DNA from: JAVBTR01 sp031556065
GTDB taxonomy: Bacteria > Bacillota > Clostridia > Christensenellales > Aristaeellaceae
Direction: 5' to 3'
DNA: 64,000 bases
Assembly: GCA_031556065.1 (NCBI GenBank)
Contig: JAVBTR010000079.1
Location: 28,899-92,898 of the forward strand
Both the position numbers and the translations under genes were made by a program. Below the pieces are notes generated by a model. It was not told the origin of the DNA. It made no database searches and was given only the letters and a program-made list of their open reading frames with translations. Below are positions 1-9,386 of this stretch, piece after piece. Position 1 is the first letter of the stretch; each line of letters starts with the position of its first letter.

Positions 1-2
1 TC

Positions 3-689
3 GAAAAGGAAGCCAAGCGCCGCAGCGTACAGCTTTCCACCCTTTTAAAGCCGGAGTTCTATGAAGGTATGCTAAAAAAATATGGTTTTTTCGATCTGGA
101 AGATATTTATGGCGCTGTGGGCTATGGCGGCATGGCGGCTGTGTATGTGGTTTCCAAGCTCATTGATGAACAACGAGCCAAGGAAGCCCCTCAGGCCCCT
201 AAGCTGCCTCCTGTGCAGGAGGAACGCAAGCCCCACGGCAAGCCCGTCCACGGTATTTACGTGGAAGGCGAAAGCGGCATGCTGGTGCGCTTTGCCAAGT
301 GCTGTAACCCCGTCCCTGGGGACGATATTGTAGGCTACATTACCAGAGGCCGCGGGGTTACTGTCCACAAGGCCGATTGCGTGAACGCGGTAAGCCCTGA
401 AACAGACCGGATGATCAGCGTGACCTGGGCAGAGGAAAACGTAGGCAAGTTCGATGCCACGATCCAGATCATCGCCTATGACCATGTGAGCCTGCTGGGC
501 GAGCTGGCCATGGCCATATCGGATATCAATATTCCCATTACCGCCGCCAACGCGAAAATGAACAGCAAAAACAAAACCAGCCTCATTACATTGGTGGTGC
601 AGGTCAATAGCCGGGAGCAGGTGGACCGGGTCATCAAAATGCTCCAGCGCCGCACCGATGTGGTAGAGGTGTTTAGAGGAGCCAGCTAA
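3..689 (+). CDS. relA: RelA/SpoT-type (p)ppGpp synthetase/hydrolase, C-terminal part
   Basis: This is the C-terminal 228 residues of a long RelA/SpoT homologue; the open frame runs off the left edge, so the hydrolase, synthetase and most of the TGS domain are outside the window. What is visible is the helical linker, the conserved zinc-finger-like (RIS) region with the CCNPVPGDDIVGY motif followed by GRGVTVHKADC, and a C-terminal ACT domain from about residue 155. These regulatory domains sense the ribosome state in this family. The stop lies 3 bases before the start of the D-aminoacyl-tRNA deacylase gene; relA-dtd-hydrolase-hemZ is a familiar Bacillota gene order. The internal ATG at 69 is not the real start, because coding similarity continues upstream of it. 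Confidence 0.93.
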   Translation, partial: EKEAKRRSVQLSTLLKPEFYEGMLKKYGFFDLEDIYGAVGYGGMAAVYVVSKLIDEQRAKEAPQAPKLPPVQEERKPHGKPVHGIYVEGESGMLVRFAKCCNPVPGDDIVGYITRGRGVTVHKADCVNAVSPETDRMISVTWAEENVGKFDATIQIIAYDHVSLLGELAMAISDINIPITAANAKMNSKNKTSLITLVVQVNSREQVDRVIKMLQRRTDVVEVFRGAS

Positions 690-692
690 TTT

Positions 693-1142
693 ATGCGCTG
701 TGTTATACAAAGGGTATCCCACGCCAAGGTGCTTTCAAATGGGGCGCTCACAGGCGAAATCGAAAAAGGCCTGATGGTTTTAGTTGGGGTTATGGACGGG
801 GATACACAAACCGATTTAAAATATATGACCGACAAGGTACCCAACCTGCGCATCTTTGAAGACGAAAATGAAAAAATGAACCTGTCTGTTTTAGATGTGG
901 GCGGGGCTATTTTGGCTGTAAGTCAGTTTACCCTCTACGGGGATGCCCGGGGGGGCCGCAGGCCCAGCTTTATTCAGGCTGCCGGGCCGGACATGGCCAA
1001 TGCCCTTTACGAAAAGCTACTGACTGCCTGGCGGGAAAAGGGCCTGAGGGTAGAAACCGGGGTTTTCCGCACCCACATGGAGGTCACTTTAACCAACGAC
1101 GGCCCCGTAACTCTTTTACTGGATTCAAGAAAGGGCTTTTAA
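693..1142 (+). CDS. dtd: D-aminoacyl-tRNA deacylase
   Basis: Hydrolyses D-amino acids, and glycine mischarged on tRNA-Ala, from tRNAs in the cytosol as a proofreading step. The 149-residue product has the family's normal length, begins with the typical MRCVIQRVSHAKV start, and shows both signature stretches: SQFTLYGDARGGRRPSF near residue 80 and the cis-proline motif NDGPVTLLLDS near the C-terminus. The gene starts 3 bases after the relA stop and ends 1 base before the next start, so it is clearly part of the relA operon. No unusual residues were noticed. Confidence 0.95.
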   Translation: MRCVIQRVSHAKVLSNGALTGEIEKGLMVLVGVMDGDTQTDLKYMTDKVPNLRIFEDENEKMNLSVLDVGGAILAVSQFTLYGDARGGRRPSFIQAAGPDMANALYEKLLTAWREKGLRVETGVFRTHMEVTLTNDGPVTLLLDSRKGF

Positions 1143-1143
1143 T

Positions 1144-1737
1144 ATGGAGATCATCCGCATTCCTGTTGGCGATTTTCAGGCCAACTGCTATATTCTTTTT
1201 CTGCCCCAAAGGGATGATTGTGTATTGATCGACCCCGGCTGGGAGGAAAACATTATCAAAACCCACATAGGCCCCCGGAAGGTTGCCGGGGTGCTTTTGA
1301 CCCACGGCCATTTCGACCATATGGGGGCGGCTGCCGCCTTTACCAATAAGGTCTATCTCCACGAGGAAGAGCTTATTATGCTTACGGACAGCCATTATAA
1401 TGTGTCCGATCAGTTCGGTTATGCTTTGGATTTTACTGGCCTGACTCCCGTTGCCGTTCACGAAGGGGAGGAAATTTTGTTAGGGGGCATGGTGTTTAAA
1501 GTGCTGCACACCCCGGGCCACACAAGGGGCTCCGTCTGCTTTGAATGCGGGGAGCACCTGTTTACCGGGGATACCCTTTTTAAATCCGGCTATGGCACCT
1601 ACACCCTGCCAGGGGGAAACCTTCAGGAGCTAAGGCATTCTTTAAAACGGCTTATATCCATCCGGGATAATTATACCATCCACCCTGGCCACAACGGCGA
1701 AACTACCATTTTAAGTGAAAGGGGTGCCTATGAATGA
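1144..1737 (+). CDS. MBL-fold metallo-hydrolase (glyoxalase II-like)
   Basis: A 197-residue single-domain metallo-beta-lactamase-fold hydrolase. The HxHxDH zinc motif is present as THGHFDHMG (His54, His56, Asp58, His59), followed by a further zinc histidine in HTPGHTRGS near residue 120, and an Asp in TGDTLF. Family members of this length cleave thioesters of the S-lactoylglutathione kind or unknown substrates, so the physiological substrate is open. It sits between dtd and hemZ in an operon, overlaps hemZ by an ATGA junction, and occupies the position this gene has in many Clostridia. Confidence 0.88.
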   Translation: MEIIRIPVGDFQANCYILFLPQRDDCVLIDPGWEENIIKTHIGPRKVAGVLLTHGHFDHMGAAAAFTNKVYLHEEELIMLTDSHYNVSDQFGYALDFTGLTPVAVHEGEEILLGGMVFKVLHTPGHTRGSVCFECGEHLFTGDTLFKSGYGTYTLPGGNLQELRHSLKRLISIRDNYTIHPGHNGETTILSERGAYE

Positions 1738-3170
1738 GCCTAAAATTAGCCACCCCTCTGCCAAAGTTCGCCGGGGATATGATGGACGTGTACCGGATTT
1801 TCTATGGCCCCATGGATTGTGTTTTATGCCCCAAGGAAACAGCGGAGCTGGTGCACCGCTTTAAGGAACAGGATGGCAGCTACAAGACCCATTTCGCCTA
1901 CCAGGGCCATGAAGCCCAAATGGGCGTGGAAATCCCCAATGGGAGCGAAATCGTTCAAAAGCGAGTAATGAAGCGGCTGATCAAGCAGACGCTGTACGAC
2001 CTGTTAAGGGCCATTACAGGCATCCATCCCCCATGGGGAAGCCTGACGGGCATCCGCCCCACACGGCTTTTTTACGAGCAATTGGAAGAGGGCCTTTCCA
2101 TGGACGAGGCCCAGGCCATGATGGAAACCAAGTACGATTTGCTTCCGGGCAAGGCCGCTCTTTTAAATGACATCGTCTTTACACAGCAGGCTATGCCAAA
2201 GCCCACAGATAACCAGGTGGATATCTATATTGGCATTCCCTTTTGCACAAGCCTTTGCGCTTACTGCTCCTTTTCTTCCGGAGAAATCGGTAACGGCAAA
2301 CTGGTACCTCCTTATTTGGAAGCGCTGGAAAAGGAGATGGCCGCCACCGCAGCTTTGATGAAGGAATGTGGCCTTGCGCTTAGGGCACTGTACATTGGCG
2401 GCGGCACCCCCACCTCCTTAAATGAAACCCAGTTTGGCTGGCTCATTGATAAAATGAATGCCTACTTCCCCGGGGCCATGGAAATCACCGTGGAAGCAGG
2501 CAGGCCCGATACCATCACCATGGAAAAGCTGCTTACCCTGAAAAATGCCGGGGTCACAAGGATCAGCATCAACCCCCAGACCTTTAACGATAAGACCCTC
2601 CAATTAATCGGCAGGCACCACACCGCCAAAGATGTTTTTAACGCCTACGAAATGGCCCGGGATGCCGGTATCACCCATATCAATATGGATATTATCGCCG
2701 GACTGCCCGGGGAAAGCCTTGAAGATTTTCAGTATTCCATGGATCAGGTCTTAACCCTGCACCCAGAATCGCTGACAATTCATACCCTTGCACTAAAGCG
2801 CTCCAGCCGGCTGCATTTGGAGGGGGCAACTCTGCCTGATGGGGTGCAGACCAGCCAGATGGTGGCTTTAGGCGCCCAAACCGCCAAAGCCCTTTCCCTT
2901 TCCCCCTACTACCTCTACAGGCAAAAGTACATGGCAGGGAACCAAGAAAACGTAGGCTATGCCCTGCCCGGCCACAGCTGCCTCTATAACGTGGATATGA
3001 TGGAAGAAACCGCCAATATACTGGGCGTTGGGGCCGGGGCTATGAGTAAGCGCCTCTTTGGCTTAGAAGGCCGCATTGAGCGGGCGCCTAATGTGTCGGA
3101 CATTTTGATCTATCTAAAAAGAACCGATGAAATGATTTCTCGAAAAAGATTGTTATGGAATCGTGAATGA
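1734..3170 (+). CDS. hemZ: HemZ-type radical SAM coproporphyrinogen dehydrogenase
   Basis: A 478-residue radical SAM protein of the HemZ branch of the HemN/HemW superfamily. The 4Fe-4S cluster motif CxxxCxxC is at Cys171, Cys175 and Cys178 (PFCTSLCAYCSF), preceded by the roughly 160-residue N-terminal domain that distinguishes HemZ from HemW. GGGTPTSL follows at about residue 222. The name implies oxygen-independent coproporphyrinogen III oxidation, but true activity in HemZ is less well established than in HemN, and no other haem genes are in the window. The start overlaps the preceding stop in ATGA, so translation is coupled. It is the last gene before a spacer with a new promoter. Confidence 0.9.
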   Translation: MSLKLATPLPKFAGDMMDVYRIFYGPMDCVLCPKETAELVHRFKEQDGSYKTHFAYQGHEAQMGVEIPNGSEIVQKRVMKRLIKQTLYDLLRAITGIHPPWGSLTGIRPTRLFYEQLEEGLSMDEAQAMMETKYDLLPGKAALLNDIVFTQQAMPKPTDNQVDIYIGIPFCTSLCAYCSFSSGEIGNGKLVPPYLEALEKEMAATAALMKECGLALRALYIGGGTPTSLNETQFGWLIDKMNAYFPGAMEITVEAGRPDTITMEKLLTLKNAGVTRISINPQTFNDKTLQLIGRHHTAKDVFNAYEMARDAGITHINMDIIAGLPGESLEDFQYSMDQVLTLHPESLTIHTLALKRSSRLHLEGATLPDGVQTSQMVALGAQTAKALSLSPYYLYRQKYMAGNQENVGYALPGHSCLYNVDMMEETANILGVGAGAMSKRLFGLEGRIERAPNVSDILIYLKRTDEMISRKRLLWNRE

Positions 3171-3193
3171 AACGTAAACCTTTTGAATACAGC

Positions 3194-3222
3194 TTGCATT
3201 GAACCCATTTTTTTAGTACAAT
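3194..3222 (+). promoter_or_regulatory. sigma-A promoter of the cyclophilin gene
   Basis: TTGCAT at 3194-3199 and TACAAT at 3217-3222 are separated by exactly 17 bases, 38 bases before the cyclophilin start codon. The ribosome site AAGGAG follows at 3246-3251. Confidence 0.75.
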
Positions 3223-3259
3223 AACTAAGATTTAACTGGTTAATAAGGAGTGTAACGAT

Positions 3260-3784
3260 ATGTCTGAAATTAAAAACCCTACTTTTGAAATTACCATGCA
3301 AAGTGGCAAGATCATGTCCGGGGAGCTGTACCCGGAAATCGCCCCTCAATCTGTAGGCAATTTTACGGCCCTGGCCAATTCCGGCTTTTATGATGGGCTG
3401 ATCTTCCATCGGGTGATCCCTGGCTTCATGATCCAAGGCGGCTGCCCCAAAGGCACCGGCACCGGCGGCCCCGGATACAACATTAAGGGCGAATTTGCGA
3501 AAAACGGCGTGCCCAACGACTTAAAGCATACCTACGGTGTTTTAAGCATGGCCCGTTCCATGATGAACGATTCCGCTGGATCCCAGTTCTTTGTAATGAC
3601 TTCCAACTCCCCCCACCTAGACGGCAGCTATGCAGGCTTTGGCAAGGTAACAGCCGGGCTGGATGCGGCGGAGGAGATCGTCAACCAGAAGCGGGATGCC
3701 ATGGATCGGCCGAAGGAAGACCAGGTCATCAAGTCCATCCGGGTGGAAACCTTCGGCAACGTTTATCCCTTTAACCAGCTATAA
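3260..3784 (+). CDS. Cyclophilin-type peptidyl-prolyl cis-trans isomerase
   Basis: Cytosolic cyclophilin of 174 residues that isomerises Xaa-Pro bonds during folding. The catalytic region FHRVIPGFMIQGGCP carries the active-site Arg and Phe, and SAGSQFFVM and the later LDGSYAGFGKV block are the remaining signature motifs. There is no signal peptide or membrane segment, so it acts in the cytoplasm. The gene has its own sigma-A promoter and is followed at 60-70 bases by zapA, so it may be read through into the zapA-U32-mutS2 cluster. Confidence 0.94.
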   Translation: MSEIKNPTFEITMQSGKIMSGELYPEIAPQSVGNFTALANSGFYDGLIFHRVIPGFMIQGGCPKGTGTGGPGYNIKGEFAKNGVPNDLKHTYGVLSMARSMMNDSAGSQFFVMTSNSPHLDGSYAGFGKVTAGLDAAEEIVNQKRDAMDRPKEDQVIKSIRVETFGNVYPFNQL

Positions 3785-3857
3785 GGCAAAGTATTGAGCG
3801 TAGGTGAAAAAGGCGTAAGGCTTTCTTCCCTGCGCTTTATTTATGGGAGGCAATCGT

Positions 3858-4130
3858 ATGGAGAAGCAAAAGACCACAGTTTCTGTAGGTGGCAAGGATT
3901 ATACCATCGTATCGGAGGACCCGGTGGAGCATGTAAAGCGGGTAGGCGTATATGTAGACCGCAAGCTATCCGAAATTGAAAAGGCCACCCGGCTGCCCAC
4001 CAATATGGCTGCCGTTTTAACGGCGCTGAACATCGCAGATGAACTGCTCAAAGCCCACGATGAAAACACCAAATTAAGGCGCGAACTCTTAAGCGCCTCC
4101 AAAGAAAACCAAAAGAAGGGCACGAAGTAA
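3858..4130 (+). CDS. zapA: Cell division protein ZapA
   Basis: A 90-residue protein with the ZapA layout: an N-terminal beta-rich segment (VSVGGKDYTIVSEDP), the YVDRKLSEI helix, the NMAAVLTALNIADELLK helix and a charged C-terminal coiled coil. ZapA bundles FtsZ filaments at the division ring. I chose ATG 3858 rather than the in-frame ATG at 3843 because the ribosome site GGGAGG at 3845-3850 is correctly spaced for 3858. The zapA-U32 peptidase-mutS2 order is conserved in Clostridia and supports the call. Confidence 0.88.
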   Translation: MEKQKTTVSVGGKDYTIVSEDPVEHVKRVGVYVDRKLSEIEKATRLPTNMAAVLTALNIADELLKAHDENTKLRRELLSASKENQKKGTK

Positions 4131-4132
4131 AA

Positions 4133-6292
4133 ATGGAACTGCTGGCCCCTGCCGGAAATATGGAAGCACTTTATCAAGCTATTGCCAACGGCGCGGATGC
4201 CGTTTATTTGGGTTATACTGCTTTTTCCGCCCGGCAAGGGGCAGGCAATTTCAATGAGCAAGAATTAAACGAGGCCACCGCCCTATGCCACCTATACCAT
4301 GTTCGGGTGTATGTGGCGCTGAACACGCTGATCAAAGAATCGGAATGGCCGGAGTTGGTAGCGGCTGTCAAGGTCATCGAAGGGGCCAAGGCCGATGCCG
4401 TTATTGTACAGGATCTAGGGGTAGCGGCGTTTATTCGGGAAAGCTTCCCTTTGCTGCCTATTCACGCCAGCACCCAGATGGCTCTGCACAATGTACAGGG
4501 CGTTCGCTTCGCCAAGGAAATGGGCTTTACCCGTGTGGTATTGGCCAGGGAATGCAGCCTGAAAGAAATTGAGCTTTGCTGCCAGGAAGGCCTGGAGATT
4601 GAAATTTTCGTTCATGGGGCCATGTGCGTCAGCCAAAGTGGAGAATGCCTGTTTTCCAGCATGGTAGGGGGCAGAAGCGGCAACCGTGGCCGCTGTGCCC
4701 AGCCCTGCCGGATGGATTACCGTTTCGAAGGCAAAAAAGGGGCCTGCCTTTCCCCCAGGGATATCATGCTTCGGGAGCAGTTGCCCCTGCTCCAAAAAGC
4801 CGGGGTCACCTCCCTTAAAATTGAAGGCCGGTTAAAAAGACCGGAGTATGTTTCCGAGGTGACGGCCAGCTACCGCCGAGCCCTTGACGGGACCAGCCTC
4901 TCCGCTCAGGAGGAAAAAGAAAAGCTTTTGCAAATCTTTAACCGGGGGGGCTTTATGCAGGGCCACGTTATGGGTCAGGAGGACGGGGATATGGTTTACC
5001 CTCAAAGGGTAAACCATTTAGGGGTGCCTCTGGGCCAGGTGATGGGATTCCACAACGGCATGGCCCGGATTCTTTTAAATAAACCCATTCATAACGGGGA
5101 TGCCCTTCATTTCGAGGGGAACCCGGAATGCGAGGCTGTGTATTCCGGTAAGGATTTACCGACGGGGGCTACTGCCCTTTGCCGCCTGCGAGAGAACGCC
5201 AATGTACCAAACGGGGCCATTGTCAGCCGCCTGGTGGACAACCTGCAGATGCTGGAAGCCCTAAAAGAGCTGCCGAAAATCACTGTGGATATGCAGCTTC
5301 AATGCATGCCCGGAAGCCCCTTGGCCCTGAACATTTACGGCACCACCGTTTATGGCGATATGGTTGCGCAAGCCCAGAAGGCCCCTGCTACAAAAGAAAG
5401 CCTTGAAGGGCTTTTGCGTAAGACAGGCGGTACAAGCTTTGTTGCCCGTGGGGTTTCCATTGAAACAGAAAATGCTTTCGCGCCGGTTTCCGCTATTAAC
5501 CAGTTAAGGCGGGACAGCCTGGAGGCCTTCGCAAGGGCCCGTGCTGAAGCCTTTTATTGCCAGGGTCGCACTGCCAATACCGCAGTGCCCTTGGCGCACA
5601 GACCCATTCCCCCATTGCCCTTTAGCATAGCCAGCCGAGGGGAGGCTGCCGGCTGCAATCTGTTTTACGGCGGCTTAGAACAGCTTCAGGCCCCTGCCTG
5701 GCTTTGCCTGCCCACCGCCTGCACTGGCAGCGAGCTGGAAAACATGGTACGCTTAGCGGAAAATAACCCCAACGTGCTGGGCTTGATCTTAGGCAGCATT
5801 GGCCAATGGGGCACCCAAACCACATTGCCCCTGGCTGCCGGAGAAGGGATTCCCGCCTGGAACCGCCTGGCTGCTCAAACGCTCATCGATCTGGGGTTTC
5901 ATTTTATCATTGCCAGTCCGGAGCTGTCTTTAAAGGAGCTGGAAGCCCTAAAGGGCTATCCTCTGCTGATTCAAACCACAGGCCGGGTACGGCTGATGAC
6001 TTTAAGCCACTGTCCCCGCCGCACGGCCATGGGGCTAAAAAAGGGCCGGGCCGCCTGCCGCATGTGCGACAACCGCCCCTTGCCCCCCTTGGTGGACCGG
6101 ATGAACGAAAGCTTCCCCCTAAGAAGAATCAAGCTGGAATCCGGCTGCAAAATCGAAGTGCTAAGTTCTAAGGAGCTGAACAACCTAAAAGATGAACCCG
6201 CCTTGAAGGCCCTGGGTTTCTGCCCCCTTCACGAAGGGGAAGCCCCCAGAGAGCCCAGCACCAAAGGCCACCTATATAAACCCGTTGAATAG
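4133..6292 (+). CDS. U32 family peptidase / RlhA-type 23S rRNA hydroxylation protein
   Basis: A 719-residue member of the peptidase U32 collagenase-like family. The N-terminal TIM-barrel-like part starts MELLAPAGNMEALYQA and contains the cysteine signature in CVSQSGECLFSS and GRCAQPCRMDY around residues 160-190. A second cysteine cluster (HCPRRTAMG, then CRMC) lies near residue 625. The length, with the extra C-terminal region, matches the RlhA/YdcP long form, which hydroxylates a cytidine of 23S rRNA in Escherichia coli, rather than the short 400-residue forms. The exact modification here is inference. It begins 2 bases after zapA and is followed by mutS2 after 15 bases. Confidence 0.87.
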   Translation: MELLAPAGNMEALYQAIANGADAVYLGYTAFSARQGAGNFNEQELNEATALCHLYHVRVYVALNTLIKESEWPELVAAVKVIEGAKADAVIVQDLGVAAFIRESFPLLPIHASTQMALHNVQGVRFAKEMGFTRVVLARECSLKEIELCCQEGLEIEIFVHGAMCVSQSGECLFSSMVGGRSGNRGRCAQPCRMDYRFEGKKGACLSPRDIMLREQLPLLQKAGVTSLKIEGRLKRPEYVSEVTASYRRALDGTSLSAQEEKEKLLQIFNRGGFMQGHVMGQEDGDMVYPQRVNHLGVPLGQVMGFHNGMARILLNKPIHNGDALHFEGNPECEAVYSGKDLPTGATALCRLRENANVPNGAIVSRLVDNLQMLEALKELPKITVDMQLQCMPGSPLALNIYGTTVYGDMVAQAQKAPATKESLEGLLRKTGGTSFVARGVSIETENAFAPVSAINQLRRDSLEAFARARAEAFYCQGRTANTAVPLAHRPIPPLPFSIASRGEAAGCNLFYGGLEQLQAPAWLCLPTACTGSELENMVRLAENNPNVLGLILGSIGQWGTQTTLPLAAGEGIPAWNRLAAQTLIDLGFHFIIASPELSLKELEALKGYPLLIQTTGRVRLMTLSHCPRRTAMGLKKGRAACRMCDNRPLPPLVDRMNESFPLRRIKLESGCKIEVLSSKELNNLKDEPALKALGFCPLHEGEAPREPSTKGHLYKPVE

Positions 6293-6307
6293 TAAAAGGA
6301 GATTTTT

Positions 6308-8668
6308 ATGATCGCCGAAAGAAGCTTACGCGTCCTGGAATTTACAAAGATACGGGAACAGCTTTCCAAACTGGCTCTAACCCCTTCCGGGGCAGAGTTA
6401 TGCCAAAGTCTGGTTCCTTATGATGATTTTGACCTGGTTATGAACGCCCAGGCGGAAACCGAAGAAGCTACCGTCATTTTAAGCTATATCGGCGGCCATC
6501 CCATGGCCAGCTTTACCGATGTGCGTCACTACTTGGAGCTATGTGACAAGGGCGCTACCCTGTCCCCCAAGGCGCTGCTTGAAATAGCCACCCTGCTGCG
6601 GGCCATTTCGGCCGCCAAGAAGGCCCTCATTACCGAGAGAACCAATACCCCCATGCTTACAGAAAAGGCTTCTTTTCTGGGCTTTTTCGGCCATTTACAG
6701 CAGGAAATATCCGACGCGATTCTATCGGAGGATGAGATTGCCGATAAGGCTTCCCCGGAGCTTTACGACATTCGTCGGAACATGCGCAAGGCATCTGACA
6801 AGGTCCGGGAAAAATTAAACAGTATGATTCGTAGCGCTACGTTTCAAAAATACTTACAGGACCCTATCGTTACCATGCGCAACGACCGTTACGTGGTGCC
6901 TGTTAAGCAAGAATACCGGGCCCAAGTGCCCGGCTTGGTCCACGATCAATCCTCCTCCGGGGCTACGCTGTTTATTGAACCCATGACAGTGGTAGAAATC
7001 AACAACGAATTGAAGCAATGGGAAGTCAAAGAAAAGATCGAGATCGAGCGGATTTTGCAAGCCCTTTCCGCCCAGATCGCTCCCCATGTGGAACAATTGA
7101 AGGACAACTTCCAATTGCTTACCGAGCTGGATTTCGCCTTTGCCAAAGGCCTTCTGGCCCGTGAAATGCGGGCATTGCAGCCGAAAATGAACGACAAGGG
7201 TATAATCCGCATCAAACGGGGCCGCCACCCCCTGATCGATCCTGCCAAGGTGGTGCCAAGCGATTTATGGTTGGGGCAGGATTTTACCACCCTGATCATT
7301 ACCGGCCCCAACACCGGCGGCAAAACCGTAACCCTTAAAACCGTTGGGCTCCTTACCCTAATGGCCCAATCAGGCCTCCAGGTGCCTGCGGATTTAGGCA
7401 CGGAATTAAGCTACTTTGAAAACGTCTTCGCGGATATAGGCGACGAACAATCCATTGAGCAAAGCCTTTCCACCTTTTCATCTCACATGACCAACATCGT
7501 CAACATCATGAACAATGTGACCTCCCGGGACTTGGCTCTGTTCGACGAACTGGGCGCAGGCACCGATCCCACCGAAGGCGCAGCCCTGGCCCAAAGCATT
7601 CTTTCCACCCTTTTGGAAATCCAAGCCCGCACCCTGGCCACCACCCACTACCGCGAACTGAAAGCCTTTGCCTTGTCCACTGTAGGGATCGAAAACGCCT
7701 CGGTGGAATTTAACGTGGAAACCCTGCGGCCCACTTACCGGCTTTCCATCGGTGTGCCCGGCAAGAGCAACGCTTTTGAAATTTCTCGCAAGCTAGGCCT
7801 ATCCGAAGCCATTATCCATAAATCCAAGGCGCTTTTATCCAACGAAGCCGTGCGCTTTGAAGACGTGATCGCCAACGCCGAATACCACCGGCAAATTGCG
7901 GAAAAGGAACGGCTCTTGGCCGAGGACGCCCACAAGGAAACGCAAAAGCTAAAGGACCAGGCGGAAAAGCTCCGCAGGGAAATGGAAGACAAGCGGGAAA
8001 CCGCCATGAAAAAGGCCCGGGAGGATGCCAAGCGGATAATGGAAAACGCCCGGCGGGAATCCGAAGAAGTGATTGCGGAACTGAAGAAAATGAAGAAGGA
8101 CGGCATGGTTACCCAGGACCACCAGGTGGCCGCCCTACGCCGCCGAATGGAGGAGGGACTGGATTCCCTTTCAGAAGGCCTGGCCCAGAAAAACCCCGTC
8201 ACCTTAACCCCGCCTAAGGATTTAAACCCCGGGGATCTGGTGGATATCGTGCACCTGAACCAGCGGGGTACGGTGCTTCAAAAGCCCGATTCCAAGGGCG
8301 AAGTACAATTGCAGGCGGGTATTTTAAAGTTAAAAGCCCATATTTCCCAATTGCGCTTGGTCAATGAAGAGCAGCCCAAAAAGAAAAGCGTTGTGAAAAC
8401 CCACACCAGCTCCTTAACCCGTACCGTGCCCATGGAATTCGATGTCCGCGGCCTGGCCCTGGATGAAGCGCTGCCGGAGGTAGACCGTTATTTGGATGAA
8501 GCTGTGATGGCGGGCCTCAACGAGGTTTCCATTATCCATGGCAAGGGCACCGGCATTTTGCGCACTGGTATTCAGCAGCATTTACGCAAGCACGGCCATG
8601 TCAAAAGCTATCGCCTGGGCGTCTATGGCGAGGGCGAAACCGGCGTAACGGTGGTTACACTCAAGTAA
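6308..8668 (+). CDS. mutS2: Endonuclease MutS2 / ribosome rescue ATPase
   Basis: A 786-residue MutS2 with the full domain set: a MutS core and clamp, an ATPase with Walker A GPNTGGKTVTLKT near residue 333 and the Walker B LFDELGAGTDPTEGA, a long charged coiled coil (about residues 520-610), a KOW-like part, and a C-terminal Smr domain with the HGKGTGILR motif. MutS2 suppresses homologous recombination and in Bacillus splits collided ribosomes. It lacks the mismatch-recognition domain of MutS. A 15-base spacer with AAAGGAG separates it from the U32 gene. Confidence 0.96.
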   Translation: MIAERSLRVLEFTKIREQLSKLALTPSGAELCQSLVPYDDFDLVMNAQAETEEATVILSYIGGHPMASFTDVRHYLELCDKGATLSPKALLEIATLLRAISAAKKALITERTNTPMLTEKASFLGFFGHLQQEISDAILSEDEIADKASPELYDIRRNMRKASDKVREKLNSMIRSATFQKYLQDPIVTMRNDRYVVPVKQEYRAQVPGLVHDQSSSGATLFIEPMTVVEINNELKQWEVKEKIEIERILQALSAQIAPHVEQLKDNFQLLTELDFAFAKGLLAREMRALQPKMNDKGIIRIKRGRHPLIDPAKVVPSDLWLGQDFTTLIITGPNTGGKTVTLKTVGLLTLMAQSGLQVPADLGTELSYFENVFADIGDEQSIEQSLSTFSSHMTNIVNIMNNVTSRDLALFDELGAGTDPTEGAALAQSILSTLLEIQARTLATTHYRELKAFALSTVGIENASVEFNVETLRPTYRLSIGVPGKSNAFEISRKLGLSEAIIHKSKALLSNEAVRFEDVIANAEYHRQIAEKERLLAEDAHKETQKLKDQAEKLRREMEDKRETAMKKAREDAKRIMENARRESEEVIAELKKMKKDGMVTQDHQVAALRRRMEEGLDSLSEGLAQKNPVTLTPPKDLNPGDLVDIVHLNQRGTVLQKPDSKGEVQLQAGILKLKAHISQLRLVNEEQPKKKSVVKTHTSSLTRTVPMEFDVRGLALDEALPEVDRYLDEAVMAGLNEVSIIHGKGTGILRTGIQQHLRKHGHVKSYRLGVYGEGETGVTVVTLK

Positions 8669-8680
8669 GGAGACAAAACC

Positions 8681-9376
8681 ATGAAAGAAAACAAAACCAT
8701 GATCTTGTTGGTGGACGACGATCCCAACATCAACCATTTGGTACAGCTTTACTTGGAAAAGGAAGGCTTCGCCGTGCAAACCGCCGCAAGGGGCGATGAA
8801 GCGGTGGCGGCCTTTCGCCGCCTGCCTCCCAACCTCATGCTTCTGGATGTGATGCTTCCCGGCATGGACGGCTGGCAGGTGCTGCGCACAGTGCGGCAAT
8901 CCTCCTCCATCCCCATTATCATGCTCACCGCCAAGGACGAAACCTTCGATAAGGTGCTGGGCCTGGAGCTTGGCGCTGACGATTACATAACAAAGCCCTT
9001 TGAAGCCAAGGAGCTGGTGGCCAGGGTCAAGGCGGTTCTTCGTCGCTCCCAGGGCACCGAACAGGACAAGCCCGATACCCTTTCCTTCCCCGGACTTAGC
9101 ATTTCCATTGCCCAGTACGAGGTTCATTACCGGGGAAATTTGGTGGAAATGCCGCCCAAAGAGCTGGAGGTCCTTTATTTTCTGGCCGCCCACGCCAACA
9201 TGGTGTTCACAAGGGAGCAGCTTTTGGAACAGGTTTGGGGCTTTGATTTCTTTGGGGACAGCCGCACCGTGGATGTGCACATCAAGCGCCTGCGTGAAAA
9301 GCTGCCCGATTGCGAAGGCTACGGCTGGCAAATCCGCACCGTATGGGGCGTTGGGTATAAATTCGAAGTAAAGTGA
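8681..9376 (+). CDS. OmpR/PhoB-type response regulator
   Basis: A 231-residue two-domain DNA-binding response regulator. The receiver domain shows the acidic pair in VDDDPN (Asp12-13), the phosphoacceptor Asp56 in LLDVMLPGMDGW, and the conserved Lys in DDYITKPF. The C-terminal winged helix includes TREQLLEQVWGF and SRTVDVHIKRLREKL. It sits 12 bases after mutS2 and 10 bases before its kinase, so the two form a two-component pair. The target genes cannot be read from the window; the nearest unlinked candidates are the aro and MATE genes downstream in the same transcript. Confidence 0.95.
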   Translation: MKENKTMILLVDDDPNINHLVQLYLEKEGFAVQTAARGDEAVAAFRRLPPNLMLLDVMLPGMDGWQVLRTVRQSSSIPIIMLTAKDETFDKVLGLELGADDYITKPFEAKELVARVKAVLRRSQGTEQDKPDTLSFPGLSISIAQYEVHYRGNLVEMPPKELEVLYFLAAHANMVFTREQLLEQVWGFDFFGDSRTVDVHIKRLREKLPDCEGYGWQIRTVWGVGYKFEVK

Positions 9377-9386
9377 GGCCTTCCCC